Shown here piece by piece: positions 1 to 9,535 of a stretch of DNA of 64,000 nucleotides. A program made the translations under genes and the position numbers. Origin of the DNA: Rheinheimera sediminis (GTDB lineage Bacteria; Pseudomonadota; Gammaproteobacteria; Enterobacterales; Alteromonadaceae); NCBI RefSeq assembly GCF_004005375.1, contig NZ_RZUF01000009.1, positions 103,361 through 167,360 of the forward strand. Reading direction: 5' to 3'. Below the pieces are notes generated by a model. It saw only the letters and a program-made list of their open reading frames with translations, was not told the origin of the DNA and did not search any database. Positions within the stretch are counted from its first letter, which is position 1. Every line of letters starts with the position of its first letter.

Positions 1-1237
1 CTTTGGCTTTAGTTTCATCTTCCAGCCAGTCTTTCAACTGAGCTAACACCCATTCACGATTGAGCTGTTCAGGTGCGCCAACATAATCATGCGCCAACGG
101 AATATAGCAGGCATCGCCTGCTCCTAACGCCAGCGAAATACCGACAATATCGGCCTGCATATAATCCAGACTGGTGGTTTCAGTATCAAAAGCCACCAGT
201 TCAATCTGAGGCAAGCGTTCCAGCAATTGCAGAAAATCAGCTTGGGTTAAAATGCAGGGGTAGCCACTGATATCAATACCACTGGCTGGAGCTTCAGCTT
301 CTTGTTCTTCATTCTGTTTTGTAGCTTCTGTCGCTACTGTTGTCGCAGCGTCTTTGCCTGCTAAAACTTCGCTTAACCAGCGTCTGAATTCACAAGCTGC
401 AAACAGCTCTGCCAGTTTGCTCTGATCCGGAGTTTTGATCTCTAAGCTATCTGACTGTAACGATAATTCCACATCTGTTTTGATGGTCGCCAGCTGATAA
501 GACAGCATCAGTTGTTCTTTAAACTCTGTCATTTTGGCGGCTATGGTTTTGCTGCCACGAAAGTTCAGCGTCGCAATTTGATCTAACTGCTGGTACAGTT
601 TTTCTATTGAACCAATACCCTGGAGTAAAGCCATAGCGGTTTTTTCACCTACCCCGGGCAAGCCCGGAATATTATCCGCTTTATCGCCCATCAGAGCTAA
701 ATAATCGACAATCAGCTCTGGGCCGACGCCAAATTTATCTGCTACGCCAGCAGGATCCAAAATGGTATCTGTCATGGTGTTTATTAAAGTGACATGCTGA
801 TCAACTAATTGAGCCATGTCTTTATCGCCCGTTGAAATAAGCACATGCCTGCCTTGCTGACTGGCTTGAACTGCTAATGTGCCTATCACGTCATCAGCTT
901 CAACGCCGCTGATACAAATCAAAGGTAAACCCATAGCCTGAATTATTTGGTGTAAAGGCTCTATCTGGCTGCGTAAATCATCTGGCATGGGTGGGCGATG
1001 TGCTTTATATTCGCTATACATTTCGTTGCGAAAAGTCGGGCCTTTTGCATCGAACACCACCACCATCTGGCTGGGCTTGTACTGGCGCAATAAACTTTTC
1101 AGCATATTGACTACACCATAAATAGCTCCTGTCGCTTCTCCTTTGGAGTTTGTCAGATGTGGTGGGGAGTGATAGGCGCGAAATAAATAAGAAGAACCGT
1201 CGACAAGAATAAGAGGATTGTCCGGTATAACAACCAT
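1..1237 (-). CDS. polA: DNA polymerase I, 5' part (gene runs off the window)
   Basis: The minus-strand frame is open from the window edge to an ATG at 1237, giving about 412 N-terminal residues of DNA polymerase I, which removes primers and fills gaps in replication and repair. The start reads MVVIPDNPLILVDGSSYLFR, the 5'-nuclease (FEN-like) N-terminus; VVVFDAKGPTFRNEMY follows around residue 65. Near the window edge is VAFDTETTSLD, the DxE motif of the 3'-5' exonuclease domain, so proofreading looks intact, unlike some PolA proteins that lost it. The polymerase domain lies outside the window. The assignment is by family motifs and order of domains. Confidence 0.95.
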   Translation of the reverse strand, partial: MVVIPDNPLILVDGSSYLFRAYHSPPHLTNSKGEATGAIYGVVNMLKSLLRQYKPSQMVVVFDAKGPTFRNEMYSEYKAHRPPMPDDLRSQIEPLHQIIQAMGLPLICISGVEADDVIGTLAVQASQQGRHVLISTGDKDMAQLVDQHVTLINTMTDTILDPAGVADKFGVGPELIVDYLALMGDKADNIPGLPGVGEKTAMALLQGIGSIEKLYQQLDQIATLNFRGSKTIAAKMTEFKEQLMLSYQLATIKTDVELSLQSDSLEIKTPDQSKLAELFAACEFRRWLSEVLAGKDAATTVATEATKQNEEQEAEAPASGIDISGYPCILTQADFLQLLERLPQIELVAFDTETTSLDYMQADIVGISLALGAGDACYIPLAHDYVGAPEQLNREWVLAQLKDWLEDETKAK

Positions 1238-1793
1238 GATAAGGATCCCTTGATGTTTTGCTTAAGAATGCCATAACAGTGCGTATTCAGCCAGCTGTAG
1301 CTGCATTTTCGAAGTGTTCAGTTGATACTTTTTTACACGAAAAAGCTGTGGATAACTTTGTGGACAGAAGGCAATAAGTAGTACGGAATTTTTAGGTGTA
1401 ACTCCGGTGGATTTTGTTTAAGTTGTTGTATTTAAAAGAAAAATAAGAGGATTTCTAGAGGTTCTCTTATTGGTTTTCTTGCTATTCCATTTTGTGGAAA
1501 ATAATCTTATTTTGGCCCGCTGTCTAAAAAGTAACAGTCCAAGGCAATCAAAGTAGGGCAAACAGACTACCACAAAGATTTTCTTTGCACAGCGCCGATT
1601 TCAATTTTTTTTGTCTCAGAATAAACTCATTAAGATTGAACTGTTATAAGGCAGGATTTCCTGCGGATTTCGTCCGACTTACTCCGCATTAAAAGCGAAG
1701 TGAAAAACCAAAAATTGCAGGGGCTTCCACTATGAAGGATCCCGGCGCTATAATACCTTAACTTTTGTATGGCTTATTGACAGGATTATCCAG
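1238..1793. other. polA / cytochrome c5 divergent intergenic region
   Basis: About 555 bases between two divergent genes with no credible ORF. It should hold the polA promoter (minus strand) and the cytochrome promoter (plus strand, near 1725-1754). AT-rich stretches occupy 1410-1640. A small hairpin-capable patch occurs around 1650-1700 (GGCAGGATTTCCTGC). In enterobacteria the Spot 42 RNA gene lies beside polA, but on the other side, and nothing here resembles it; no RNA gene is called. Confidence 0.5.
1725..1754 (+). promoter_or_regulatory. candidate promoter of cytochrome c5 gene
   Basis: TTCCAC (1725-1730), an 18-base spacer and a perfect TATAAT (1749-1754) lie about 40 bases before the start codon at 1794. 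The -10 is strong and the -35 is weak; the call is by pattern only. Confidence 0.45.
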
Positions 1794-2192
1794 ATGAAAA
1801 AACTCACTTTTGCCTTAGTGCTGATGACAACTGCTGCAATAGCCAACGTCGCTGCACAGGATGCAGACAACGAAGCAATCAAAAAGCGTCTTGAGCCTGT
1901 AGGTCAGGTTTACCTGGCTGGTGCACAGGTTGCAGCAGATACTGGACCTAAAGGACCTCGTACCGGAGAACAGGTGTATCAGGGCGCTTGTTTTGCGTGT
2001 CATGGTACAGGTGCATTAGATGCGCCAAAAAAAGGTGATGCGGCTTGGAAGCCTCGGATAGCGCAAGGTGCCGACCTATTGTTAAAACACGCTATCGAAG
2101 GTATTAGGGCTATGCCACCTCGCGGTACGTGCATGGACTGTTCCGATGAAGAAATTTCCGCTGCCATCGAATTTATGATCGAAGGCGTTTAA
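1794..2192 (+). CDS. cytochrome c5 family protein, periplasmic
   Basis: A 132-residue exported c-type cytochrome. Residues 1-21 form a signal peptide ending AANVAA-like before QDADN. One haem-attachment motif CFACH lies at residues 66-70, with a likely axial Met in AMPPRG (near 106). CMDC follows, the extra cysteine pair typical of cytochrome c5. Such proteins shuttle electrons in the periplasm to oxidases or peroxidases. The gene is transcribed divergently from polA, stands alone and is followed by a terminator. The family assignment is firm; the specific electron partner cannot be told. Confidence 0.9.
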   Translation: MKKLTFALVLMTTAAIANVAAQDADNEAIKKRLEPVGQVYLAGAQVAADTGPKGPRTGEQVYQGACFACHGTGALDAPKKGDAAWKPRIAQGADLLLKHAIEGIRAMPPRGTCMDCSDEEISAAIEFMIEGV

Positions 2193-2207
2193 AGTTCCAG
2201 TCGGTAT

Positions 2208-2233
2208 AAACGCTGCTTTGGCAGCGTTTTTTT
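2208..2233 (+). terminator. rho-independent terminator after cytochrome c5
   Basis: AAACGCTGC and GCAGCGTTT arms around a TTTG loop, followed by a run of seven T, 15 bases after the stop codon. Confidence 0.9.
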
Positions 2234-2407
2234 ATAGCGTAAATGTTAGCGTACTAAAGAGTTAGCTTTACAGCTCAATTGCTTTTAATAAGATCTGACC
2301 AGTTATCTCATTTAACCTTCCATCTGGTTAAGCTTTGTGCATAATAGAAGTGTTTACACATCAGCCAATTTTGGTTGCCTTGCCTTAGAGATGATTAAGA
2401 GAGAAAG

Positions 2408-4972
2408 TTGAAGGACATAACGACTCTGGATAAAGCCAGCAACCTTGTGATGAGTCAGCTGAGACGTTTGCGTAAGCTGGTCGCAGGTTATAAACAGGCT
2501 TACATCATTCAAGGTGCCTTACTCAAATTGTCGGAGCTAGCTTCTGGCATCAAAGATATGCGTGAGTTTTATCCCGCTATCCACCGCTTGTTAAATCAAC
2601 AACTCAAAGCTGATAATTTTTATGTAGTGCTTTGCGATCAAGAACAGCAATTCTTCTTAGAATATTTTGCTGACGAAAAAGACCAAAAAGTGCTGACGGA
2701 CGCTCCGTCCGATGCTTTTGCTTCTGGTTTAACAGGTTATGTGGCTCGCACAAAAAGGGCGTTGCTTTGTAACCAGGATGAATATCTGCGCTTAGTCGAC
2801 AATGGTGACATCACAGCCCAGGGAACGGCTTGCCAGTATTGGTTAGGGGTACCTCTTTGCCGTGGTGAAAAAGTCATAGGTGTGATGGCAATCCAAAGCT
2901 ATGACCCAGAATGTCACTACAATCAACAAGATTTAGCTTTGATCAGCAATATAGCCATTCACACTGTTACGGCAATAGACAGAGTTAAGAGTCGTGAGTT
3001 GCTGGAGCAAACTGTACGAGAACGAACTCAGCAGTTACAAAATATCAATTATTCGTTGCAAAAAGAGATACGTGACCGTACTAACGCAGAACAATTGCAG
3101 TCGGCTTTGTACAAAATCTCGGAGATGACAGCCAAAAGTACGGACATGATGAGTTTTTATCATGAGGTCTATCAGATTTTGGCTGGACTGATGAAAGCAG
3201 ACAACTGTTACATAGCTCTGTTAAACGAAGCCGGTGACCGATTGCATTTCCCGTTTTATCTGGATCAATATACACCCACACCCAAAGAACGTACTTTACA
3301 AAGCGGTTTAACCGAATATGTGATCCGCTCTGGCGAAGCCAAGCTGATTAGTCAGGCGCAGTTACTGGATTTGGTCAAAACCGGAGTTGTTGCCAGAGTG
3401 CAGTCCGGTTCAGTACAGACTGCAATTTCTACCAGTTGGTTGGGGGCTCCTTTACTGGTTGGAGAGCAAGTGCTGGGTGTCATCGCCTTGCAGTGTTATG
3501 ACAATACCTATAGTTACGGCGAGCAAGAGCTGAACTTACTGCGTTTTGTATCTCAACATATTGCAGTGGCTATCTCACGCAAACTCAGTACAGAGCAACA
3601 AAAAAGACAGCACGAAGAGCTGGAGAAACGTATTTTTGAACGCACCCGAGAGTTGCGTCAAACTAATCTATTTTTGCGTTTGCAGGTAGAAGAACGGAAA
3701 AAAGCTGAAGAAAAACTCTTTCACGAAGCCAATCATGATGCCTTAACTGGTCTGGCAAACCGGCAAATGTTTTTGATGCAGCTGCGCCAACGTTTTTCGT
3801 ATCGCAACCGTGAGGCTGCGCCACGTTTTGCTTTACTTTTTATCGATTTAGACCGCTTTAAACTAATTAACGATACATTAGGCCATCACATAGGCGACTT
3901 GTTTTTAATTGAAGTCAGTCAGCGTTTACAGCAAACAGTGCGTGAACATGATTTAGTCGCCCGCTTGGGTGGTGACGAGTTTGTTGTATTGTTAGGTCAG
4001 ATCCAAAGTGATTTGGATGCAGAAGAAGTGGCTGATCGTTTAATTGAATCTTTGCGCCAACCCATGATACTCGAAGGTCAGCAGGTTTGTTCAGGAGCTA
4101 GCTTGGGTATAGCCTGTTATCAACCCGAGTATCAAAGCGCGGATGAGTTATTACGAGACGCCGACGCCGCTATGTATCAAGCCAAATCTTTTGGCCGTAA
4201 CCGTTTTGTGATTTTTAATGACTCGATGCGCCAGCAAATGTTGCTGGAGCTAGGGCAGGAACAGGCTTTGCAGCATGCTGTTGATCAAAAACAGTTTGCA
4301 CCTGCCTTCAGACCTCTGGTGCAAGCTGGCCATGAAGTTCTTGGTTATCAGGTGCTGCTGGACTGGCAGCAAGGAGATGCTGAGTATAAAGCAGAGTTAA
4401 GCCGTCAAGCCGCCCAAGCTGGCTTAATGCCCGATATAGAGTTGGAATTAGTCCGACAGATTTGCCAAAGAAATGCCAGTACAACTCTATTCTGCCTGAC
4501 GTTAAGTAATGGGCATCTGAATAACACAGTGCTTTTTGATAAGCTCTGTCATGTGCTTCGCCGCTCTGTTTTACCACTACACCAGTTGTGCATAGGCTTT
4601 AAGGAAGCTGATTTACTGCGTTTAACCAACACTCAGCTGGCGAATTTACATCAGTTAAAACGACTGGGTATTCGATTGTTAGTAGACCAGTTTTCTGCCG
4701 AAGTGGCAGCTTTGGGATTGGTCGTGCAGTATCCATTTGATTTTGTGGTGTTAGACACAGCCTTTAGTCGCAGCTTGCAGCGCAGCGATCAGCGCAAGCA
4801 GCTGCTGCAGGTACTACTAAGTCTGGCGCAAACCCACAAATATCGCTTGGTGGCTACTGTTGCCGAAAGTGACGAAAGCCGGTCCTACCTGACTGAATTG
4901 GGGTGCTGTTATTTTGCCGATAGCAGCCCTGTAAGCGAAGCTCAATCAGGGCTTTTTCAGCAGTTGGCGTAA
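2408..4972 (+). CDS. GAF-GAF-GGDEF diguanylate cyclase with degenerate EAL-like C-terminus
   Basis: An 854-residue cytoplasmic signalling protein. Domain order: GAF 1 (about 40-195), coiled coil (195-230), GAF 2 (230-395), coiled coil (395-440), GGDEF (440-600), EAL-like (about 620-854). The cyclase site is intact (LGGDEFV), with an I-site REHD five residues upstream for product inhibition, so it should make cyclic di-GMP in response to ligands of the GAF domains. The C-terminal part aligns with EAL domains (FRPLV...GYQVLLDW), but EAL is replaced by QVL and other catalytic acidic residues are missing, so phosphodiesterase activity is unlikely. The start is a TTG after GAGAGAAAG. The 3' end overlaps the convergent rep gene by 27 bases. 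Confidence 0.88.
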   Translation: MKDITTLDKASNLVMSQLRRLRKLVAGYKQAYIIQGALLKLSELASGIKDMREFYPAIHRLLNQQLKADNFYVVLCDQEQQFFLEYFADEKDQKVLTDAPSDAFASGLTGYVARTKRALLCNQDEYLRLVDNGDITAQGTACQYWLGVPLCRGEKVIGVMAIQSYDPECHYNQQDLALISNIAIHTVTAIDRVKSRELLEQTVRERTQQLQNINYSLQKEIRDRTNAEQLQSALYKISEMTAKSTDMMSFYHEVYQILAGLMKADNCYIALLNEAGDRLHFPFYLDQYTPTPKERTLQSGLTEYVIRSGEAKLISQAQLLDLVKTGVVARVQSGSVQTAISTSWLGAPLLVGEQVLGVIALQCYDNTYSYGEQELNLLRFVSQHIAVAISRKLSTEQQKRQHEELEKRIFERTRELRQTNLFLRLQVEERKKAEEKLFHEANHDALTGLANRQMFLMQLRQRFSYRNREAAPRFALLFIDLDRFKLINDTLGHHIGDLFLIEVSQRLQQTVREHDLVARLGGDEFVVLLGQIQSDLDAEEVADRLIESLRQPMILEGQQVCSGASLGIACYQPEYQSADELLRDADAAMYQAKSFGRNRFVIFNDSMRQQMLLELGQEQALQHAVDQKQFAPAFRPLVQAGHEVLGYQVLLDWQQGDAEYKAELSRQAAQAGLMPDIELELVRQICQRNASTTLFCLTLSNGHLNNTVLFDKLCHVLRRSVLPLHQLCIGFKEADLLRLTNTQLANLHQLKRLGIRLLVDQFSAEVAALGLVVQYPFDFVVLDTAFSRSLQRSDQRKQLLQVLLSLAQTHKYRLVATVAESDESRSYLTELGCCYFADSSPVSEAQSGLFQQLA

Positions 4973-6961
4973 TCTATCCAGATGCGCTAAGCCCGTCTCC
5001 TGACGTTGCTGTTCAGTTTTTACAGGCGCTGCTTTGCTCCACTCCAAATCATCAGCAGGCAATTCATATAAAAACCTGCTGGGTTCAGGTTTAATCACTT
5101 CACCATACTGACGACGCTCGCGAGCATAGGTAAAAATCAGCTCGCGCTGTGCTCTGGTAATTCCTACATAAGCTAATCGACGTTCTTCTTCCACGTTGTC
5201 TTCGTCTATGCTGCTTTGATGGGGTAATAAACCTTCTTCCATACCGACCATAAAGACATAAGGAAATTCCAGGCCTTTGGATGCGTGTAGTGTTAACAGC
5301 TGTACTTGATCCGCTTCATCTTGCTGCTCCTGACGTTCCATCATGTCGCGTAGCGTGAGTTTGGTGACGACTTCGTTTAAACTCAACGGCTCCTCATCGT
5401 CTTTGCCCTCGAGCATTTCGCTGATCCAGCGGTACAGCTCATTGATGTTTTTAAGCGCCATTTCAGCCGCTTTGGGGCTGGCGCTACTTTCAAATAACCA
5501 GGCTTCGTACTGGCTTTGCCGGATCAAGTCTTTTACGGCTTCCTTAGGATCAGCTCGCAGCGCGTTGTCTGCTACATGGTTAATCCAGTTGGCAAAATTC
5601 TGCACCGCCTGCAGGCCACGTGCAGGCAAACGTTCTGCCAATTCAGGTTCAAAGCAGGCCGCAAACAAGCTGATGTGTTTTTCGTTGGCCAGACTGCCGA
5701 CTTTTTCTAAAGTAGCAGCGCCTATTTCACGTTTTGGGGTGTTGATAATACGCAAAAACGCATTGTCATCGTCCTGATTCACCAATAAGCGTAAATAAGC
5801 CATGATATCTTTAATTTCGGCGCGGGAAAAAAACGAGGTGCCGCCTGATACTTTGTAAGGAATTCTGTTGGTGATCAGTGCTTTTTCAAATACTCGCGCC
5901 TGATGGTTGCCACGATAGAGCAAGGCATATTCTTTGTACTGAGTACGATTAATAAAACGATGCGAAATAATTTCGGCCACCACTTTTTCGGCTTCGTCTT
6001 CTTCGTTACGGGTCGGCAACACCCGTAAAGGTACACCGTAGCCCAATTCACTGAATAAGCGTTTATCGTACTCGTGTGGATTATTCGCAATCAAAATATT
6101 GGCGGCTTTGAGAATACGTTCGGCCGAGCGGTAGTTTTGTTCCAGCTTAATGACTTTCAAATTGGGGAAGTCTTTGCCCAGCAATACCAGATTTTGCGGT
6201 TTGGCACCGCGCCAGGAATAAATGGACTGATCGTCGTCTCCAACCACAGTAAAACGTTGGCGTTCACCGACCAGCCATTTCACCAGTTCGTACTGACTGG
6301 TGTTGGTGTCCTGATATTCATCCACTAACAGGTACTGAATTTTTTGTTGCCATTTCTGCCGCACTTGCTCGTTAGAGGCGAACAACAAAGTGGGGACCAT
6401 AATGAGATCGTCAAAATCCAAAGCGTTGTAGGCCCGCAATTGCTGCGCATATTGCTGGTAGACGTTGGCAAAGCTAATACTTTGTGCATCCGTAGCGCGT
6501 GCCAGCGCCTGACCCGGTAAAGTTAAATCGTTTTTCCACGAAGATATTTTGCTTTGCAAAGCTTTCAGTAAATCTTTATCGCCTTGTAGCTCGTCATCGG
6601 TCAGTTCCTTTAATAGTGCCATGCTATCCTGATCGTCAAACAGCGTGAAGTTAGGCTTATAACCGATGGCGCGATATTCCTTTTTCAGGATCTCTAAGCC
6701 TAAGGTGTGAAAAGTGGAAACGGTTAAACCCCGGAGCAAAGGCCGTTCCAGCTGATGCTTGATCCGCTCTTTCATTTCGCGCGCTGCTTTATTAGTAAAA
6801 GTCACGGCCGCTATATGTTTGGCAGGTACATCACATTGCTGAATTAAATAGGCAATTTTATTGGTAATGACCCGGGTTTTACCGCTGCCAGCGCCAGCCA
6901 GCACCAGGCATGGCCCACTGATATAATGCACAGCATCGTTTTGTTGAGAGTTAAGTTTCAT
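4946..6961 (-). CDS. rep: ATP-dependent DNA helicase Rep
   Basis: 671 residues, close to E. coli Rep (673). An SF1A 3'-5' helicase that clears proteins and restarts stalled replication forks. Visible motifs: Walker A AGAGSGKT (22-29), motif II DEYQDTN (near 215), motif [17 protein letters not shown], motif V/VI region [15 protein letters not shown] and YVGITRAQ. It starts at ATG 6961 behind AAGGGTG. It lacks the longer C-terminus of UvrD, which with the QQNDAV N-terminus supports Rep over UvrD. It is convergent with the diguanylate cyclase gene; the two 3' ends overlap. Confidence 0.95.
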   Translation of the reverse strand: MKLNSQQNDAVHYISGPCLVLAGAGSGKTRVITNKIAYLIQQCDVPAKHIAAVTFTNKAAREMKERIKHQLERPLLRGLTVSTFHTLGLEILKKEYRAIGYKPNFTLFDDQDSMALLKELTDDELQGDKDLLKALQSKISSWKNDLTLPGQALARATDAQSISFANVYQQYAQQLRAYNALDFDDLIMVPTLLFASNEQVRQKWQQKIQYLLVDEYQDTNTSQYELVKWLVGERQRFTVVGDDDQSIYSWRGAKPQNLVLLGKDFPNLKVIKLEQNYRSAERILKAANILIANNPHEYDKRLFSELGYGVPLRVLPTRNEEDEAEKVVAEIISHRFINRTQYKEYALLYRGNHQARVFEKALITNRIPYKVSGGTSFFSRAEIKDIMAYLRLLVNQDDDNAFLRIINTPKREIGAATLEKVGSLANEKHISLFAACFEPELAERLPARGLQAVQNFANWINHVADNALRADPKEAVKDLIRQSQYEAWLFESSASPKAAEMALKNINELYRWISEMLEGKDDEEPLSLNEVVTKLTLRDMMERQEQQDEADQVQLLTLHASKGLEFPYVFMVGMEEGLLPHQSSIDEDNVEEERRLAYVGITRAQRELIFTYARERRQYGEVIKPEPSRFLYELPADDLEWSKAAPVKTEQQRQETGLAHLDRLRQLLKKP

Positions 6962-7122
6962 CAGGCACCCTTCACAGAAGAATGCTAGTTTAACTCAAAT
7001 TGACCGGGCAGAGGCGCGCTGATTTCAGTACAAAACGAGCAAGTAAGGCAAATATGCGGCAGAATGGATCCACCTTGAGCCTAAAGGCCCGTAGAATAAA
7101 ATCACTCTAAAGGAGTTACACC

Positions 7123-7377
7123 ATGATTGATCCAAAAAAGATAGAAGAAATTGCGAAACAAATTGGCGCCGCTATCCCACCTAAAATGCGTGAGATGGCT
7201 GATGACGTAGAGAATAAAGTGAAACAGGTGTTGCAGCAAAAACTCAGCCAGCTGGATTTTGTCTCTCGCGAAGAATTTGATGTGCAAACTCAAGTGCTGG
7301 CAAAAACTCGAGCCAAGCTGGATGAACTGGAGCGTCGTGTGGCTGAACTGTCGGCGAAAGACGAGTCAGCTAACTAA
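7123..7377 (+). CDS. ubiK: ubiquinone biosynthesis accessory factor UbiK
   Basis: An 84-residue protein starting [14 protein letters not shown], the UbiK/YqiC (BMFP) family. The N-terminal amphipathic helix is followed by a C-terminal coiled coil (about 45-80, [11 protein letters not shown]). UbiK trimers associate with UbiJ and membranes and help the aerobic Ubi complex make ubiquinone. A strong ribosome site, AAAGGAGTT, precedes the ATG. The gene sits alone between rep (divergent) and the amidohydrolase, 25 bases apart from the latter. Confidence 0.92.
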   Translation: MIDPKKIEEIAKQIGAAIPPKMREMADDVENKVKQVLQQKLSQLDFVSREEFDVQTQVLAKTRAKLDELERRVAELSAKDESAN

Positions 7378-7402
7378 AAAAGTGATGTAAATAAGGACTG
7401 TT

Positions 7403-8680
7403 ATGAAGTTAACTCAGGTATCTGTACTGTTAGCTGGATTATTCAGCACTGTAGTTTGTGCTCAGGTTGATCAAGTGATACAGGTCGGACATTTGCTGGA
7501 TGTACGCACCGGCAACTACCAGAAAAACAAAGCTATTCTGGTTGAAGAGGGGCGCATCAGCGCTATTGTCGATGCCGATCAAGCGCCTAAAAACGTGCAG
7601 TTGATTGATTTATCAAAGCATTATGTAGTACCAGGCCTGATTGACATGCACGTGCATCTAACCTCAGATCCACAAAAACATGGTTATCGTGGTTTAGTCG
7701 AAACCCCAACCCGCGAAGCTATTTTTGGTGTTAGTGCAGCTAAAGCTACTTTAAAAGCTGGTTTTACTACTGTGAGGAACTTAGGCGCTGCTGGTTTTGC
7801 CGATGTGTCTTTGCGTGACGCCATTGATGATGGTGAGATTCAGGGACCCCGGATGCGGGTTGCTGCCAATACCATCTGCATCACAGGCGGACACTGTGAC
7901 AATAATCTGCTGCCGCATATTTATAACTCCAGAAGTGCAGGTGTAGCGAATGGCCCAGATGAAGTGAGGGCTAAAGTGCGGGAAAACATCAAATACGGCG
8001 CTGATGTGATTAAGTTTGCTGCCACTGGTGGTGTGTTATCGAAAAATACCGATGTGAATGCCAGTCAGTATAACTTTGAAGAAATGAAAGCTTTAATAGA
8101 TGAAGCACATGACAGAGGCCGCATAGTTGCGGCTCATGCGCACGGTTTACAGGGTATTAAACGTGCTATTGCAGCTGGTGTGGATTCGATTGAACACGGC
8201 AGTTTTATTGATGATGAAGCTATTAAACTGGCAAAAAAACACGGCACTTATTTAGTAATGGATGTGTATGTCAGCGACTTTATCTTAAGTGAAGGCGAAA
8301 AGGCTGGCATCTTGCCTGAGTCGTTAGCTAAAGAGAAAAAGGTGGGTTTGTTACAACGACAAAACTTCGAGAAAGCGGTGAAAGCTGGAGTGAAGATGGC
8401 CTATGGTACTGACGCCGGTGTCTATACTCATGGTTTGAATGGCCGCCAGTTGGCTTATATGGTGCAATGGGGCATGACGCCTTTGCAGGCTATTCAGGCG
8501 GCAACAGTGAATGCCGGTACTTTATTGAATTGGAAAAATGAGCAGGGCCAACAAAATGTCGGCGTGCTGGAAGTTGGCGCATATGCAGATTTAGTTGCTG
8601 TGCCTGTGGACCCGTTAACTCAAATAAAAACTCTGGAACAACCTGCTGTTGTAGTGAAATCTGGTCAGCCAGTGTTCTAG
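7403..8680 (+). CDS. exported amidohydrolase (imidazolonepropionase / prolidase-like)
   Basis: 425 residues with a signal peptide (1-20, ending VVCA). It is a metal-dependent amidohydrolase of the TIM-barrel superfamily: HVH metal site at 83-85 (IDMHVHL), GADVIKF with the likely bridging carboxylated lysine, HAHG and EHGSFID with further metal histidines, and YGTDAGVYTH with the catalytic aspartate. This subgroup includes secreted Xaa-Arg/Xaa-Pro dipeptidases and related hydrolases. The substrate cannot be read from sequence. The ribosome site is AAGGACT before ATG 7403. A hairpin terminator follows. Confidence 0.85.
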   Translation: MKLTQVSVLLAGLFSTVVCAQVDQVIQVGHLLDVRTGNYQKNKAILVEEGRISAIVDADQAPKNVQLIDLSKHYVVPGLIDMHVHLTSDPQKHGYRGLVETPTREAIFGVSAAKATLKAGFTTVRNLGAAGFADVSLRDAIDDGEIQGPRMRVAANTICITGGHCDNNLLPHIYNSRSAGVANGPDEVRAKVRENIKYGADVIKFAATGGVLSKNTDVNASQYNFEEMKALIDEAHDRGRIVAAHAHGLQGIKRAIAAGVDSIEHGSFIDDEAIKLAKKHGTYLVMDVYVSDFILSEGEKAGILPESLAKEKKVGLLQRQNFEKAVKAGVKMAYGTDAGVYTHGLNGRQLAYMVQWGMTPLQAIQAATVNAGTLLNWKNEQGQQNVGVLEVGAYADLVAVPVDPLTQIKTLEQPAVVVKSGQPVF

Positions 8681-8698
8681 TCTCTCTAAAGCCCTAAA

Positions 8699-8725
8699 GG
8701 AAGCATTAGATTTTTTAATGCTTCC
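8699..8725 (+). terminator. hairpin terminator after amidohydrolase
   Basis: Ten-base arms GGAAGCATTA and TAATGCTTCC around a T-rich loop, 18 bases after the stop, then a loose T-rich tail. Confidence 0.7.
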
Positions 8726-8818
8726 GCTTTGCTTTTTCTCGTCTTTCTTACATAGAGTTGTCATGGCTGTGCTGAATAATTGGCCGCAGTTAATCAACTT
8801 AAAGCCGAGGAATACTCA

Positions 8819-9169
8819 ATGAAACTTATCACTGCTGCTGTCGTTACTGCTGTTACTCTTATAGCAAGCCAGGCTCAGGCTGCTGCAACTTATACCTATT
8901 CGAACACCGAATACTGTGAACTGGTTGCTCAGAATGCTGCTGATAATTTATTGCAGGCTTATGCGAAAAAGTTGGGTTTTAAGCCTGCCCGCAGCGCTTG
9001 TGTCAAACTGCTGAGTCCAATGACTGCGCAGTTAACTGCGGATGCAGAGGCACAAATTCGCACTTATTCCCGTGGCTCTGCCCGTAAGTTACCAGCTTCG
9101 TTAATTCAGCAATTAAAAGCTATGCCGGAACAAGAGCGTCGTGCTGCTTTGGTGAAAATATACGGCTGA
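8819..9169 (+). CDS. small exported protein, unknown function
   Basis: 116 residues starting MKLITAAVVTAVTLIASQAQA, a clean signal peptide. ATG 8819 is chosen over an upstream in-frame TTG because GAGG lies just ahead and the signal peptide begins there. The mature part has two cysteines (YCELV and SACVKLL) that could form a disulfide, and is mostly helical and charged toward the C-terminus (PEQERRAALVKIYG). No family recognised. It probably acts in the periplasm. Confidence 0.7.
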   Translation: MKLITAAVVTAVTLIASQAQAAATYTYSNTEYCELVAQNAADNLLQAYAKKLGFKPARSACVKLLSPMTAQLTADAEAQIRTYSRGSARKLPASLIQQLKAMPEQERRAALVKIYG

Positions 9170-9257
9170 TTCAGCGCCTATACTCTGTGCTCCGGCTTGA
9201 AAATTGCGTAGAGTAGCCCAAAGTATCGGGCTAGACACAGCAATACGGAGCACACCC

Positions 9258-9416
9258 ATGAGCGAATTCGATTTTGACTTAGACCATCTGGATTTTGATG
9301 GCGCCGAAAAAACAACAGTGCAAAAGCAGCTTGCTGCGGATCAGCTGGCAGCAGAACAAGCTGCGATGCAAGATGAAGATGGTGATGATTGCGCTGGCGG
9401 CGCCTGTAAAATTTAA
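9258..9416 (+). CDS. very acidic small protein with C-terminal CAGGAC motif
   Basis: 52 residues from ATG 9258 with GGAG seven bases upstream. The N-terminus is strongly acidic (MSEFDFDLDHLDFDG), the middle is Ala/Gln-rich helix, and the tail is DDCAGGACKI with two cysteines five residues apart. No signal peptide. Function unknown; the two cysteines near the end suggest a metal or redox tail, but that is a guess. Confidence 0.6.
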   Translation: MSEFDFDLDHLDFDGAEKTTVQKQLAADQLAAEQAAMQDEDGDDCAGGACKI

Positions 9417-9535
9417 GCCGCTTCGCTAATTTGTTTTTTAGATTGATCCGATAGTTTTATTTTGTTTTTTAAATTGACCCTAAGGCTCTACTCTGTGTCG
9501 GCAGGATAGAGCGTACTCCAGAGAGGGTCATAACA

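Noticed and set aside
73..270. Plus-strand ORF in polA
   Set aside because: Shadow of the polA coding frame on the other strand.
1238..1793. Spot 42-like or other small RNA beside polA
   Set aside because: No conserved sequence and no clear promoter-terminator pair could be seen.
4308..4577. Minus-strand ORF in the cyclase gene
   Set aside because: Shadow of the EAL-like domain coding region.
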